Under the pieces are notes generated by a model. The model ran no database searches. It was not told the origin of the DNA and saw nothing but the letters and a program-made list of their open reading frames with translations. Of a stretch of DNA of 64,000 nucleotides, positions 29,374-39,431 are shown in pieces; position 1 is the first letter of the stretch; every line of letters starts with the position of its first letter. Location: positions 1-64,000 of the forward strand of contig NZ_MBPP01000089.1 of assembly GCF_001858325.1 (NCBI RefSeq). Reading direction: 5' to 3'. Made by a program: the position numbers and the translations under genes. This DNA is from Marinobacter sp. AC-23. Its GTDB lineage: Bacteria; Pseudomonadota; Gammaproteobacteria; Pseudomonadales; Oleiphilaceae.

Positions 29374-32027
29374 CTATGCTACGGTGCCTGAAAACCTGTT
29401 TTCGGAAACGCCCAGAGTTACTTGCTTAACCGGCTCTTTCGCCGCCAGTTTCTCCAGCAGCGCCAGCGAGATCGGCGGCAGTAATTCGCCCTCAATGATC
29501 GATTCCAGCAAGCGCGCACCGTTTTCGCTTCTTGTTGCGCGGCTGCGGATCGCTTCTACCAGGCCGTCTTCCATCACCACTTCGGTGTGGTAACGGTCGC
29601 GGATTTGCTGGGCCAGGCGTTCGAGTTTGTCGCCGACGATGCGGTTGAGGGTGTCTTCGCCCAGTGCAGGTAAGGCACCACTTCCATCCGGGCCAGCAGG
29701 GCTGGTTTGAAGAAGTCGGCCAGTTCAGGGTACAGGGCTTCTTCGATGTTCTCCGGCTGTTCGGCATGGTGGACGATGGTCTGGTAGCCGAGGTTGGAGG
29801 TCAGGAAGAAGACGATGTTTTTGCAGTCGATCAACCGGCCTTCGCCGTCTGCCAGTTCGCCTTTATCGAAGGCTTGGTAGAACAGGTTGAGGACTTCCGG
29901 GTGGGCTTTTTCTACTTCGTCCAGGAGTACCACGGAATAGGGTTTCTGGCGGATGGCTTCGGTGAGGATGCCGCCTTCACCATAACCGACATAGCCGGGT
30001 GGTGAACCGATCAAGCGGGAAACGGTGTGCTTTTCCTGATACTCGGACATGTTGATGGTAGTGAGGAACTGGCGGCCGCCGTAGAGCAGTTCGGCCAGTT
30101 GTACCACGGTTTCGGTTTTGCCCACGCCGCTAGGGCCCACCAGTAGGAAGGCGCCCATGGGGCGGCCGGGGCGGCGGAGGTCTGCCCGGGCGGTGAGCAG
30201 GTGTTGGTGCAGGCAGTCGATGGCGGTGTCCTGGCCTTTGATGTGGGCTTGCAGGTACGCCGGCAAGTGGGTGATTTTTTTCAGTTCGTCGGTGGTCATG
30301 CTGTTCACGGGGATGCCCGTCCAATCGGCGATGACTTCGGCAACCTGGCGGGCATCTACCCGGGCGTGCACCAGAGGTTCGTCGGCTTGCAATTCAGCGA
30401 GCTCCTGCTCGATGGCCGCCGCTTCGTTTTGCAGGCTGGGGCGCACTTCAAGGTCAGCCTGTTCGGGCATTGTTTCGGTATCGGCTTCGTCTTTTGCAAT
30501 GGCCTCCTGAACGTCCGCCGGGTTGAGCAGTTGTTCGCGGATTTCCACCAGACGGGCGACCATGTCGCGCTGGGTGTTCCAGCTTTCTTCCAGCTCTGCT
30601 GCTTCTTCGTTCAGTTCGGCAATGCGTTGTTCCAGCTCGATTTCCCGGGCGGCGTCAACGGTCTGACCGAGGGTATGTTCACGATTCAGCAGCTCCTGCT
30701 CCATGGCGAGCTGGTGCCGTTCGCTGCGCGCGTGGCTGAGCTTGCGCGGTGGCGTGCTCAGGTTGAGGCTGACTCGGGCGCAGGCAGTGTCCAATACGTC
30801 GATGGCTTTATCCGGTAGCTGCCGGCCCGCCAGGTAGCGCGCAGACATTTCGGAGGCAGCTTTCAGGGCGCTGTCGGCGATGAGTACCTGATGGGCTTTT
30901 TCATACACGGTGCGCAGGCCACGAAGAATGTGCACAGCCTGTGCCGGGCTGGGCTCGTCCAGGGCGACTGGCTGGAAGCGACGGCTGAGGGCCGGGTCTT
31001 TTTCGAAGTACTTTTTGTATTCGCGCCAGGTTGTGGCGGCGATGGTGCGCAACTCGCCACGGGCCAAAGCGGGCTTGAGCAGGTTGGCGGCGTCGGACCC
31101 GCCTTCATTGTTGCCGGCGCCGATCAGTGTGTGGGCTTCGTCGATGAACAGAATGATGGGTGTGGCTGAGCCTTTCACCGCTTCTATCACGCCTTTCAGG
31201 CGTTTTTCGAACTCACCTTTTACCGAGGCACCGGCCTGCAATGCACCCATGTCGAGGGTCCAGAGCTCTACCTTTTGCAGGCGCTCCGGCACTTCGGCGT
31301 TAACGATGCGCAGGGCGAGACCCTCCACAATCGCACTTTTGCCCACACCCGCATCACCTACCACGATGGGATTGTTCTTGCGCCGGCGGCAGAGGATATC
31401 AATCATCTGATCGATTTCAGCATCACGGCACACCACCGGGTCCAGCTTTCCGGCACGGGCCAGCGCGGTAAAATCGGTAGCGTAGCGTTTGAGCGGATCC
31501 ATATCCGCCTCGGCCTGGGGTGCACCTGTTTCGCCCTGCGCCATTTTCGGGCGTTCGGCGGAACCGGCGGTCATGGTGTCAAACTGACGGCGCAGGTGCT
31601 CCCGGTTAATATCCCGGAGTTGCTGGCTAACCTGTGGCATGAGGTAGCGGTCGGCGTTCATCAACAAGGCCAGGAATACAGCGCCGGAGCGCAAATCCTG
31701 ATGCCCCAGCTCGGTGGAAGCCAGCAGCCAGGCGTCCTGCAGCAGGTCGATCAGCAGCGGTGAAAAAGATGGATACGGCTCTGCGGTCTGCAGTTCTCCG
31801 TTCAGGCTTTCACCAACAACCGGCTGAAACTCTTGATGGTTAATTCCGGCCTGCTCCAGAATCTGGCGCACGTCAGAAAATGGCGTTTCCAGTAATTTGA
31901 ACAACAGGTGGGCCGGGGTGATTTCTGCTCCCTGGCGGCTGATACACAGGGCCGCAGAGGCTTCCAGCCCATTGCGGCAAATATCGTTGAGGCGCCCGAT
32001 AAGCGCCGGCAGTTCTACCCGAATCAC
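29374..32027 (-). CDS. tssH: T6SS AAA+ unfoldase TssH (ClpV), apparent frameshift
   Basis: ClpV disassembles the contracted TssB-TssC sheath. The N-domain (about 1-160) binds the TssC helix. AAA1 has Walker A GDAGVGKSA and Walker B ILFIDEAHTLIGAG. A middle coiled-coil domain follows, and AAA2 has Walker A GPSGVGKTE and Walker B SVVLLDEVEKAHP. The frame breaks at 29666: CCTGCACTGGG should be CCTGCCACTGGG, one missing C. After correction the C-terminal D2 small domain (ENGARLLESIIEGELLPP) is regained and the protein is about 884 residues. GTG 32027 is chosen as the start because AAGGATATCACT precedes it and it lies 11 bp after the tssL stop. Confidence 0.92.
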
Positions 32028-32037
32028 AGTGATATCC

Positions 32038-32865
32038 TTATTTCGGTAGTTGTTCCAATACGCTGAGCACATCCATGATGCGTTCTTCCAGCGCTATGTT
32101 GTAAAGGCTGTATATGCCCACCATGGCCGCTGCAAACAACCCGGCAATGCCCCACAGCGGCAAACCGCTTCGTAACCGGTTGCGGGCTGGTGTTACGTTG
32201 ATCTGGGCGTCTGTCAGAGGCTCGGGGCCCTGGTCTTCCCTGAGCGACTGAAGTTGCTCATGAAGCCCACGCAGAATCTGCTCGTACTCATCGCGGCCGT
32301 TTTCCATCACTTTGTAACGGCCTTCAAAGCCCAGGCACAGACACAGGTAGATAAACGCCAGCATGTCCTTGTAGCGCGCCGGCTCCTGCTCCATGCGCGC
32401 GAGGATGGCGAATACTTTCTCGCCGCCCCAGGTTTCGTTGTGAAAGCGCGACAACAATGAGTGCTGGGACCAAACGCTGTGGGCGCCCCAATCCGTGCCC
32501 AGCACCGCTTCATCAATGAAGGCGCAAAGCACGTAACGATAAGCCACTACCGTAGGGCGTTCGTAGCCTTGCTCGACCAGCTCCCGATCAATGGCGGCCA
32601 CCTCGTCCACAACCTGCTGGTAAAGGCTTTCAACCGCTCCAAAATCCGCCAGCCGGCGAATCCGGATCACCAGCCCAAGCAAAGGCGTGGCTGCATCGGT
32701 CAGGCGATTGTCTTCCAGCCCTCTGAGGTGGAACTGATCATTGCCAAAGTCGCGGCCCGAGGTGCCGTCTTGGGGCTGTTCTTCGGCAAACAACAGATCA
32801 CTGAATGCACTGCCGCCGGAATGCCTGCTGCCTTCGGGTAAATCCATTACCGGTGCATCTGTCAT
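32038..32865 (-). CDS. tssL: T6SS membrane-complex protein TssL (DotU/IcmH)
   Basis: A 275-residue C-tail-anchored inner-membrane protein. The cytoplasmic hook-like domain contains the DotU signatures YRYVLCAFIDEAVLGTDWG and HNETWGGEKVF, and LAFIYLCLCLGFEGRYKV. A single membrane helix (WGIAGLFAAAMVGIYSLYNI) lies near the C-terminus. There is no OmpA-like peptidoglycan-binding extension, as in V. cholerae VasF. TssL recruits the baseplate to the TssJ-TssL-TssM complex. The gene is intact and starts 3 bp after tssK. Confidence 0.93.
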   Translation of the reverse strand: MTDAPVMDLPEGSRHSGGSAFSDLLFAEEQPQDGTSGRDFGNDQFHLRGLEDNRLTDAATPLLGLVIRIRRLADFGAVESLYQQVVDEVAAIDRELVEQGYERPTVVAYRYVLCAFIDEAVLGTDWGAHSVWSQHSLLSRFHNETWGGEKVFAILARMEQEPARYKDMLAFIYLCLCLGFEGRYKVMENGRDEYEQILRGLHEQLQSLREDQGPEPLTDAQINVTPARNRLRSGLPLWGIAGLFAAAMVGIYSLYNIALEERIMDVLSVLEQLPK

Positions 32866-32868
32866 AAT

Positions 32869-34203
32869 TTAGCTCCTGATCGCCCAGAACTGCATTTCCA
32901 GACCTGGGAAGCTGCCCGCCACGTGGAAGGCAAAGCCGCTGGCGTTGTCCAGCATTTGCCAGGCCTGGCTTTGATCGTCCAGCCGGAAATACACAAACCC
33001 GGCGTGATATGGCAACTGGCGCGGCGCCACTGGCAGAGCAGACAACGGAATGCCTGGAAGCTGCAGGCTGATGAGGTCGCGAATTTTCTCCACGGAGGCC
33101 ACCTTGCACTGCTGGGTGAACTGCTTGCGCAGATCGTCCAGAGGCATGTCGGCTTTGACCGCCAGAATGAACTCGGCACCTTGAATCAGCTGGCCGTCCT
33201 GAACCGGCGCTACCGTCAAACCGTACTGGCGCTGTTGCAGCTGAATAGCCAGAGCTCGCGGCTCCAGTACCGTGCTGAGAGATTGCCGCAAGACCTGCAT
33301 CAATGGCGTAAAGCAATCTTCAGGCAGGTCGTGATCGTAGGCTGGATATTCCCGCGGTAGACGGCCTTCGTCGGTAAAAGTCACCAGCTCGCCGCAAAGC
33401 TCCAAAAGGGCCTCGAACAAACGCTCCGGGTGCAGTTGGCGCAATCGGGCCAGGTGCATAAACCTCGGGTGTGCCCGATTGAGCATCTGCAGCAACATGA
33501 AATCTGCCACATCCGCAACGCCGCCCTGCCCTGGCGCGCCCACGCGTTCCGCAATATTACGTGCACGTTCACGCATTAAGCCTGCCATTTCACCGACAAA
33601 ACGCTGTAACCTGGGCGCCGACCGAACGCTAAGCATGGTGGGCATAAAGTTCGGATCCATCACCAAACTGCCATCAGGGCGTTTTTCCAGAATCCGGCCA
33701 ATGGCCAGTGCCGCATAGGCGCTACGATCATCCCGCTCCAACATCAGGCGCGGCGCAACACGGGCCACGTCGATGGTGTGAGCATCTCCATCAATGGAAT
33801 GCAGATCCCGAATTTCTGTGCTTTGAGCCCGGAACCTTCCGGCCACCGGCGCATCCGGCCACTCCACTTCCGTCAAGCTGTCGCTGCCCAGAGGCAGGGC
33901 CAAATAGACAACCTGGTTGGCCACCGATGCATCCGCGATTTCCAGGGGCTCTGGCATCACATCGTCTTGGGGCAGATTAAAACGGGTGCCATCGGGAAAC
34001 AGGCCGCTGGCTCGCACCAACCCAACTCGCCCAAAGCTCAGGTATTCCGCGTTTAGCTCCAGATCGCTGAAACCGTACAAGTAATCGGAAACCGCAAGGG
34101 ACCGTTCATTTATCTGGTGCTCCAGATACCGCTGCTGCTGCTGGAAGTGCTGGGGTTTGATAAACAGGCCATCACTCCAGACAACTCGATTTGTAACGGC
34201 CAT
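32869..34203 (-). CDS. tssK: T6SS baseplate protein TssK
   Basis: A 444-residue baseplate subunit that links the baseplate wedge to the membrane complex. The N-terminus is diagnostic: VVWSDGLFIKPQHFQQQQRY. Further conserved segments include DYLYGFSDLEL, SAPRLQRFVGEMAGLM and a C-terminal domain ending LEMQFWAIRS that contacts TssL and TssM. The length is normal and the frame intact. It overlaps the tssJ stop by one base. Confidence 0.94.
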   Translation of the reverse strand: MAVTNRVVWSDGLFIKPQHFQQQQRYLEHQINERSLAVSDYLYGFSDLELNAEYLSFGRVGLVRASGLFPDGTRFNLPQDDVMPEPLEIADASVANQVVYLALPLGSDSLTEVEWPDAPVAGRFRAQSTEIRDLHSIDGDAHTIDVARVAPRLMLERDDRSAYAALAIGRILEKRPDGSLVMDPNFMPTMLSVRSAPRLQRFVGEMAGLMRERARNIAERVGAPGQGGVADVADFMLLQMLNRAHPRFMHLARLRQLHPERLFEALLELCGELVTFTDEGRLPREYPAYDHDLPEDCFTPLMQVLRQSLSTVLEPRALAIQLQQRQYGLTVAPVQDGQLIQGAEFILAVKADMPLDDLRKQFTQQCKVASVEKIRDLISLQLPGIPLSALPVAPRQLPYHAGFVYFRLDDQSQAWQMLDNASGFAFHVAGSFPGLEMQFWAIRS

Positions 34204-34748
34204 CAGGTTTCTTCCGACCGTTTGAGTTGCACTTCTCTATCTCTCAAATTAACCAGAAGATGGTACCGGCCACCGATAGGATCCACCCGAACCACCTTTT
34301 TCCACTGGGACATATTGGGGTAAGCGTAGAACGCAATCACACCAATAAACCGGGTGTCTTTGCTAATCTCAAACGGTTCAACAAACTTAAACTGGTTAGG
34401 TACCAATGTGTAATCACTGTGATCAATGTAATTACGGCCCAATGAATCCTCTAGATTGTTCAACAGCTGATCGAAATCTCCTGCCATCAGTAACGAGCTG
34501 TCGCGCATTTCAATAATCTGAAAGGCAATCGGCGTAGGGGCCAAGGACTCGTTCGGATTCACACCTGGCTCGGCAACCATGGTCAGATCCACCCGGCTGG
34601 GAAGATCTTCGGCATACCCCACAGGAATATCCGGATCCCAAAGCACTTTTGCGGTTTTAGTCACGGCATTATAGGGCGTGCTGCATCCCGCAAGCACAAA
34701 CACCATCGCCAGTCCCGTCGTCAGCAAATTCCATTTGCAGGTTTTCAC
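34203..34748 (-). CDS. tssJ: T6SS outer-membrane lipoprotein TssJ
   Basis: A 181-residue lipoprotein with a type II signal peptide and lipobox VLAGC (Cys at about residue 22). The mature part is a transthyretin-like sandwich (SRVDLTMVAEPGVNPNES, PTPIAFQIIEMRDSSLL), with the family's PNESLAPTP and conserved DLxxxLG stretch (NLEDSLG). It anchors TssM at the outer membrane. Its start overlaps the end of the FHA gene by 4 bp. Confidence 0.92.
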   Translation of the reverse strand: MKTCKWNLLTTGLAMVFVLAGCSTPYNAVTKTAKVLWDPDIPVGYAEDLPSRVDLTMVAEPGVNPNESLAPTPIAFQIIEMRDSSLLMAGDFDQLLNNLEDSLGRNYIDHSDYTLVPNQFKFVEPFEISKDTRFIGVIAFYAYPNMSQWKKVVRVDPIGGRYHLLVNLRDREVQLKRSEET

Positions 34749-36082
34749 AGCAGATTCTCCCTTTGTAGTTGACGCAAATGCTGGTCGTAAGCCTGGTCGA
34801 ACACTTCCTGAAACAGGCGTTCAAATCCCTGCTGACGACTCGATTTTAATTCTCGGTAATAGTGCTGGTACATATCCCAGGCCCAGAGACCTTCATCTTC
34901 ATTCTGCTGCAGGCCACGACGGTAGCCATGAAAGCGGCGCAGCAGAGCTTCTGGGGAAAACGCATGAAGAATGGCTTCCAACGCTTCGCTAATGGCTTCG
35001 CGAGTTGCCCGCTGGTGGTGATTCAGACTTTGCAGGCTTTCCTGCACGGCGGCAGGCGCCGACAAATGCACCGGGCTGCGCTGGCTGGCAAACAAGGTTT
35101 GCACGGTTTCTTCGTAATCCCCGCCAAGACGCAAGGGATTGTCTTCAATAGGCTGCAACCGTGTGCGCAGCGCCTGATGCCGGCTATCTTCGCTCTGGTG
35201 CAGAGTCAGCAACCCTTCTATCGCCGCTTTTAGCGTCTGCCCGGCCTCCTCCAAAAACAACTGCATGCCATCGCTGTCAGCAAAGTTGAGCCCTGCCTCC
35301 ATACCCTGCATCAAAGGGGTAGCACTGACATGTTTGCGACTTTGATCGCCCTGGTGGCGGCTCTTCTCACCTGGGCCCTGATCCGGTGCGCCCGTATTAG
35401 TGTGTGACATCCAGCCCCTCTCTCCTTTTCTTACCGGAAGGCCCATCGCCACGTCGCGATTTTCCCGGTATTCATCCGTTACATCGGTTTCAGCCGCAAA
35501 CCAGGCTCGCTCGCTTGCCATGAGCGTGCGCTCATCATGGCCGGCACTGGCAGGCTCATCCTGCCAGTGCAACATGGGATCCGTGCTTACGGTTTTTGCA
35601 GTCGCCGGCGCCAGTCCTTCCAGGGGTTCGGATACGTGCATGTCGCTCTCTCGCCGGGCCCCTCGGGTCAGCTCGCCCTCTGCTACATCCACCAACCTTC
35701 TATCCTCAGCAGCCTCCCGGTGCTCCAGCTCCTGATCGGCAGGCACGTCTGACAGTTCCGCCCGAATGCGGAAGCGACCGATACTAACCGTATCGCCCTG
35801 GTTCAGCCGTGCCCGACGGCCACGGCCCACAGGCTGGGTCGCGCTGTTAATGTAGGTTCGGCCGCTGCGATCAATCAGGCAAAAGCCACCATCAAGGAGC
35901 CGGATTTCCGCGTGCCCCGGAACAGCGCCCGTGCGATGCGCCGATAGCTGCCAGGTATCACTCTCGGCTGTGCCTATGGAACCACCTTGAGGGCCAAAAC
36001 TGTGCTCAATGCCAGCCCCACTGCGGGTGGCGCCGGGGTTGGTTACCGTCAGCTTCAGTTTGGTTACCTGCCGCTCGTCCAT
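34745..36082 (-). CDS. tagH: T6SS-associated FHA-domain protein (TagH/VCA0112-like)
   Basis: A 445-residue protein. The FHA domain is at about residues 10-110 (SIGTAESDTWQLS, ILLDGGFCLIDRSGRTYIN-type strands), which binds phosphothreonine. A low-complexity middle region leads to a conserved C-terminal VI_FHA domain (residues 250-445: GMQLFLEEAGQTLKAAIEGLL, GFERLFQEVFDQAYDQHL). In other bacteria FHA proteins take part in post-translational T6SS control with the PpkA kinase, but neither ppkA nor pppA is present here. The order tssG-tagH-tssJ matches V. cholerae. Confidence 0.88.
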   Translation of the reverse strand: MDERQVTKLKLTVTNPGATRSGAGIEHSFGPQGGSIGTAESDTWQLSAHRTGAVPGHAEIRLLDGGFCLIDRSGRTYINSATQPVGRGRRARLNQGDTVSIGRFRIRAELSDVPADQELEHREAAEDRRLVDVAEGELTRGARRESDMHVSEPLEGLAPATAKTVSTDPMLHWQDEPASAGHDERTLMASERAWFAAETDVTDEYRENRDVAMGLPVRKGERGWMSHTNTGAPDQGPGEKSRHQGDQSRKHVSATPLMQGMEAGLNFADSDGMQLFLEEAGQTLKAAIEGLLTLHQSEDSRHQALRTRLQPIEDNPLRLGGDYEETVQTLFASQRSPVHLSAPAAVQESLQSLNHHQRATREAISEALEAILHAFSPEALLRRFHGYRRGLQQNEDEGLWAWDMYQHYYRELKSSRQQGFERLFQEVFDQAYDQHLRQLQRENLL

Positions 36083-36101
36083 GATTACGTTCCTTTTTCT
36101 G

Positions 36102-37118
36102 TTAACGGCGTATCTGAATCCGCACGGCTGGTCGGCGCTTGGATTTTTCGGGTGTCACAAAAGAATTCCAGCCCAACCGCACATCCTCCCCCAGTTGCAT
36201 CGGGCGGATATCCTGTGCTCGCATCTGCAACTCCAGGTCGTAGGCCAGTTGTTCTCGGGTGGCGAATTCCACCAGCTTCACCAAGCGTTGGTGATCCTGC
36301 CCATTGGGCAGAAAATCCGCAAAGCGCTGGCGGCTCAGGTTTCGAATTCGCAAAATGAACTTGCCGCTGCGGTCGCGAACCTGGGAACCAACCAGTGTGT
36401 CGTTTCCCAGCGTGGCATTACTCTGGCCAAGGCGTGTTTGTTGATCTTCACCGATGGCCACCTTGCGTAAAACCCACTGTTCAATGCTGACATCGTCCAG
36501 ATCGAAGCAGTGGCCCACAATGCCACTGACCACTTCAGGAGAACGGCTGCGGCCCGCCATCAGCCCGGAATACGCTAGCATTTTTGACCAGTTAACCGGT
36601 GTGGCTTCCCGTAACCGGCTGTCACCCAGACCGATAAGGGCGTAGATCAGATTGGAAAACCCATCCGACGCGCCAGGGCGAAAACGCACGTAGTAGCGGT
36701 ATTTGCGCCACGAGCGATGAAACAGGGTGACCAGTCGGTGATTGAAGAAGTCCAGAAAGTGCCGGCGTATCCCAAGATCCTGACCGGCTTCCCAGGCCAG
36801 ATCCTCAAGGTAGTACCCTGGCAACGGCGACTGAGAACCGTGCAAGCCCAGAAAGCTCACTTCCATCTGGTAGGGCCCGTGTTCGTGCTCCGGCGACAAG
36901 GCTGAGATCACATCACTGCCAGGAAACCCCAGCCCCGCCGACGATGAAAAACGGATGCGCGCCTGGTTTGGCTGGTCGCCCCGACCGCCCTCCAGATCAT
37001 CGCCATGGTGTCGGTGAATCAAGTCCACCAGCTGAAAAAAACTGTATCGCCGCGCATTGCCCAGAACGGGTTGCAGGCCGGCTACATCAGCGGCTGCTGA
37101 CCTTGCTGTAACGTCCAT
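36102..37118 (-). CDS. tssG: T6SS baseplate protein TssG
   Basis: A 338-residue baseplate wedge subunit. The N-terminal motif RRYSFFQLVDLIHRHHG and the later segments ARIRFSSSAGLGFPGSDV, VSFLGLHGSQSPLPGYY and FFNHRLVTLFHRSWRKYRY are characteristic of TssG (VasB, ImpH). The ATG lies within the last 37 bp of tssF, implying coupled translation. TssG pairs with two TssF copies and TssK in the wedge. The frame is intact. Confidence 0.93.
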   Translation of the reverse strand: MDVTARSAAADVAGLQPVLGNARRYSFFQLVDLIHRHHGDDLEGGRGDQPNQARIRFSSSAGLGFPGSDVISALSPEHEHGPYQMEVSFLGLHGSQSPLPGYYLEDLAWEAGQDLGIRRHFLDFFNHRLVTLFHRSWRKYRYYVRFRPGASDGFSNLIYALIGLGDSRLREATPVNWSKMLAYSGLMAGRSRSPEVVSGIVGHCFDLDDVSIEQWVLRKVAIGEDQQTRLGQSNATLGNDTLVGSQVRDRSGKFILRIRNLSRQRFADFLPNGQDHQRLVKLVEFATREQLAYDLELQMRAQDIRPMQLGEDVRLGWNSFVTPEKSKRRPAVRIQIRR

Positions 37119-38854
37119 GTATACCGTTCCTGGTTGTCTGTGTTCACCACTTCCAGTTGGTGAAATGCGTTGATACTGGCATAAAGTGCGAAGAACTGGC
37201 TGAGTACGGTACCGAACAGGTACAAATCGCCTTCCGACGCAAAAGCCTGCTGGTCCAGTTTCATCACCGAACGAATCCCCCGTACCGGCAGCCCGCGAAC
37301 CATCTTGTCTACCGGGTTGGTTTCGATCGCACTGATACCGGCAAGCCGCTTCTGGGATACTCGCTCCGCTTGGCGGTCCACCAGTGCCCGAAAGTCATAC
37401 ACCCGCAACACGGTGCGCAGTGCATCCACATCCAGCATTGAGAGATAATTCAACGATAGATTGGAAATCAGTGTCCACAAAAGGCTGCCATCAAGGGTCG
37501 GCCTCAGCGTAGCGGTGGGTCGGGTGATGTTGCTAAACGAGGCAAATGCCGGCGTAGTTTCCGTGGCCATACACACTTCCCCGACCGCCAGCTGCTGGGG
37601 CAATTGCCGATTGGTACAGGTCAGCGTCAGCGAAATCGCTTCCTGGCGATCCATGCACTCAGACTCATCACCACGAACAAACGACATATAGTGATCAAAA
37701 CCGTCGCCCCGCACGCTGTCCCTGGCCCGAACCCGGTAATACAACGCGGTGCGACCGCGATCCCGCTCAACCTCGTGTTGGAAACTCTCGAACGCCGTAT
37801 AAATCCGACGCTCGCCTCGCCCCGAACGGCCTTCAAGCCAGCCTTCAACCTGTTCAATGCTGAACACTTCAAAATGATCTGGCGACCGGCTGGAGGCCAG
37901 AATCCGATACTCGGTCTGGCGCCCGTTTAGATCAACCGGCTCGCCCTCGTGGATAAACAAATTCACTGCCGGCGTGCAGTAAAGCTGCATATTCTCTGGC
38001 CGAACCCGTGCATCTGGCGGCAGAATCCGGCTGAAATGAAAACGCAGACTGATTTCATCTGCCTGTACTGCAGGCAGGCGATTGCCAAGGCCGGTGATAT
38101 CCACAAACCGGAACGCCTCTGGAAAACTCAGGTATTCCTGCAGAATCCGATACCCTGGGTAAGCGTTCTTGGGATAAGGCAAAAGGGCCTCATCAGTGGC
38201 AAACCCGACTGGCTTCAGAAGCGACGTTGGTAAGTTATAAACCGATTCCCCAACAACCAGCTCCATGCGGCTGAGGTAGTGGTTTAGCCATAAATAAAGT
38301 GTTTCAGCTGTGTGATTATCCCCGCCCAGATAAAAGCGCAGATTATCCAGCCCAAGAGCGCTCAACGGTTGGTCTGTGTGCAGCGCCAGATCCACGGTCA
38401 TCGACGAAACTTCACGTGAATGCTCCGCATGAGCATTTGCCACACTGATTGGAAAAACATCCACCGCTCGGCAGGTTCGAAACCGACATTGAGTTTGCTT
38501 GGTGGCATCCCCAAGTGGACGGCTCTTGATCTCGGTATACCGATCAACCCGCTGCCGTTCACTAATCGCATGCAATTGCGGATCAAAGCGCATAATGGTG
38601 CAGCTCGGAACCGGGCGAAGATAGTTCGGCCACAACATATTCAGCAGAGAATGCGTCAACTCCGGGAACTCGTCTTCCACCTTTTCCCGAAGCTTTCCTG
38701 TCAAAAAAGCAAAGCCTTCCAGCAACCGTTCCACGTCTGGATCTGTGCTTTGTTCTGACAAGAACCGGGTTAGCTGCGGATGGGCATCCGCGAACTCTCG
38801 CCCCTGCAATCGTAGGAAGCTTAGCTCGTCCCTGTAAAATCGGTTTAACTTCAT
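37082..38854 (-). CDS. tssF: T6SS baseplate protein TssF
   Basis: A 590-residue baseplate wedge subunit (VasA, ImpG). The N-terminus FYRDELSFLRLQGREFADAH and the following DPDVERLLEGFAFLTGKL are diagnostic, as is the run TEIKSRPLG. The protein is intact and of normal length. It is separated from tssE by 145 bp that hold a large imperfect palindrome, unusual for an otherwise tightly packed operon. Confidence 0.94.
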   Translation of the reverse strand: MKLNRFYRDELSFLRLQGREFADAHPQLTRFLSEQSTDPDVERLLEGFAFLTGKLREKVEDEFPELTHSLLNMLWPNYLRPVPSCTIMRFDPQLHAISERQRVDRYTEIKSRPLGDATKQTQCRFRTCRAVDVFPISVANAHAEHSREVSSMTVDLALHTDQPLSALGLDNLRFYLGGDNHTAETLYLWLNHYLSRMELVVGESVYNLPTSLLKPVGFATDEALLPYPKNAYPGYRILQEYLSFPEAFRFVDITGLGNRLPAVQADEISLRFHFSRILPPDARVRPENMQLYCTPAVNLFIHEGEPVDLNGRQTEYRILASSRSPDHFEVFSIEQVEGWLEGRSGRGERRIYTAFESFQHEVERDRGRTALYYRVRARDSVRGDGFDHYMSFVRGDESECMDRQEAISLTLTCTNRQLPQQLAVGEVCMATETTPAFASFSNITRPTATLRPTLDGSLLWTLISNLSLNYLSMLDVDALRTVLRVYDFRALVDRQAERVSQKRLAGISAIETNPVDKMVRGLPVRGIRSVMKLDQQAFASEGDLYLFGTVLSQFFALYASINAFHQLEVVNTDNQERYTWTLQQGQQPLM

Positions 38855-38886
38855 ACAACTACTGCATCCTTGGGAGTATGAGACGG

Positions 38887-38964
38887 TCGGTATACTTTTC
38901 TTCCGGGAAAAAACAACTCGCTGCGCTCAGACATTTTTTTCCCTGCAGAAAAGCATCCTTACCG
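38887..38964. repeat. Long imperfect palindrome between tssE and tssF
   Basis: The left side CTTTTCT...GGGAAAAAA (38895-38913) pairs with TTTTTTCCC...AGAAAAG (38935-38953), and an outer CGGTA/TACCG (38887-38891, 38960-38964) continues the stem with an internal bulge. The loop contains CTCGCTGCGCTCAG. On the minus strand the inner stem is T-rich, so it might attenuate transcription between tssE and tssF. Confidence 0.6.
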
Positions 38965-38999
38965 GCTCCTGCCATCCTTGGTGTTCGCTGATCGTTTCG

Positions 39000-39428
39000 T
39001 TACGTCACTCGGTAGTAACGTTTGTCATCCAGTAATAGATCTATCGTTGTTTTGTCGTCTTTTGCGCCTGCGTTCAGGTATACCGTTACCTGGAAACGCA
39101 GTTGCAAAGGATCTGGGCCTTGCGGCAAGGCGACTACATCAACCCGCTTTACTCTCGGTTCGTACCTCTCAATACACTGCCGGATCGCACTTCGGATCTG
39201 GATACTCAGATCGTGGGTGCCAAGGGTCGCGTCGTTGAAATCCAGCAACCCCAATTCCGGTACGCAAGCACTGTTGCCGGGATGGGCATTGAGCAGACGC
39301 ACGAGGTGGCGTTTGATGGAATCCACCACATGGGTCACTTCACCCATGCTTTGCCCGGCAGGAGCGGCAGCCTGCTCCAATCGTTCGAACAGGCTGCCTC
39401 CCATCTTTTGTGGGTTACCACTGAGCAC
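39000..39428 (-). CDS. tssE: T6SS baseplate protein TssE (gp25-like)
   Basis: A 142-residue homologue of phage T4 gp25 that starts sheath polymerisation. Conserved features are SLFERLE, the segment HLVRLLNAHPGNSACVPELGLLDFND, which carries the catalytic-like NxHxGxxxxxPELGL signature, and IRQCIERYEPRVKRVDV with the EPR motif. The GTG at 39428 is chosen because AAGGA lies 7 nt upstream; an internal ATG eight codons later is an alternative. It begins 4 bp after the corrected tssC stop. Confidence 0.92.
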   Translation of the reverse strand: MLSGNPQKMGGSLFERLEQAAAPAGQSMGEVTHVVDSIKRHLVRLLNAHPGNSACVPELGLLDFNDATLGTHDLSIQIRSAIRQCIERYEPRVKRVDVVALPQGPDPLQLRFQVTVYLNAGAKDDKTTIDLLLDDKRYYRVT

Positions 39429-39431
39429 GGG

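Noticed and set aside
30201-30818. Plus-strand open frame opposite tssH
   Set aside because: High-GC coding DNA gives long antisense frames; this one overlaps the conserved ClpV coding sequence and has no independent support.
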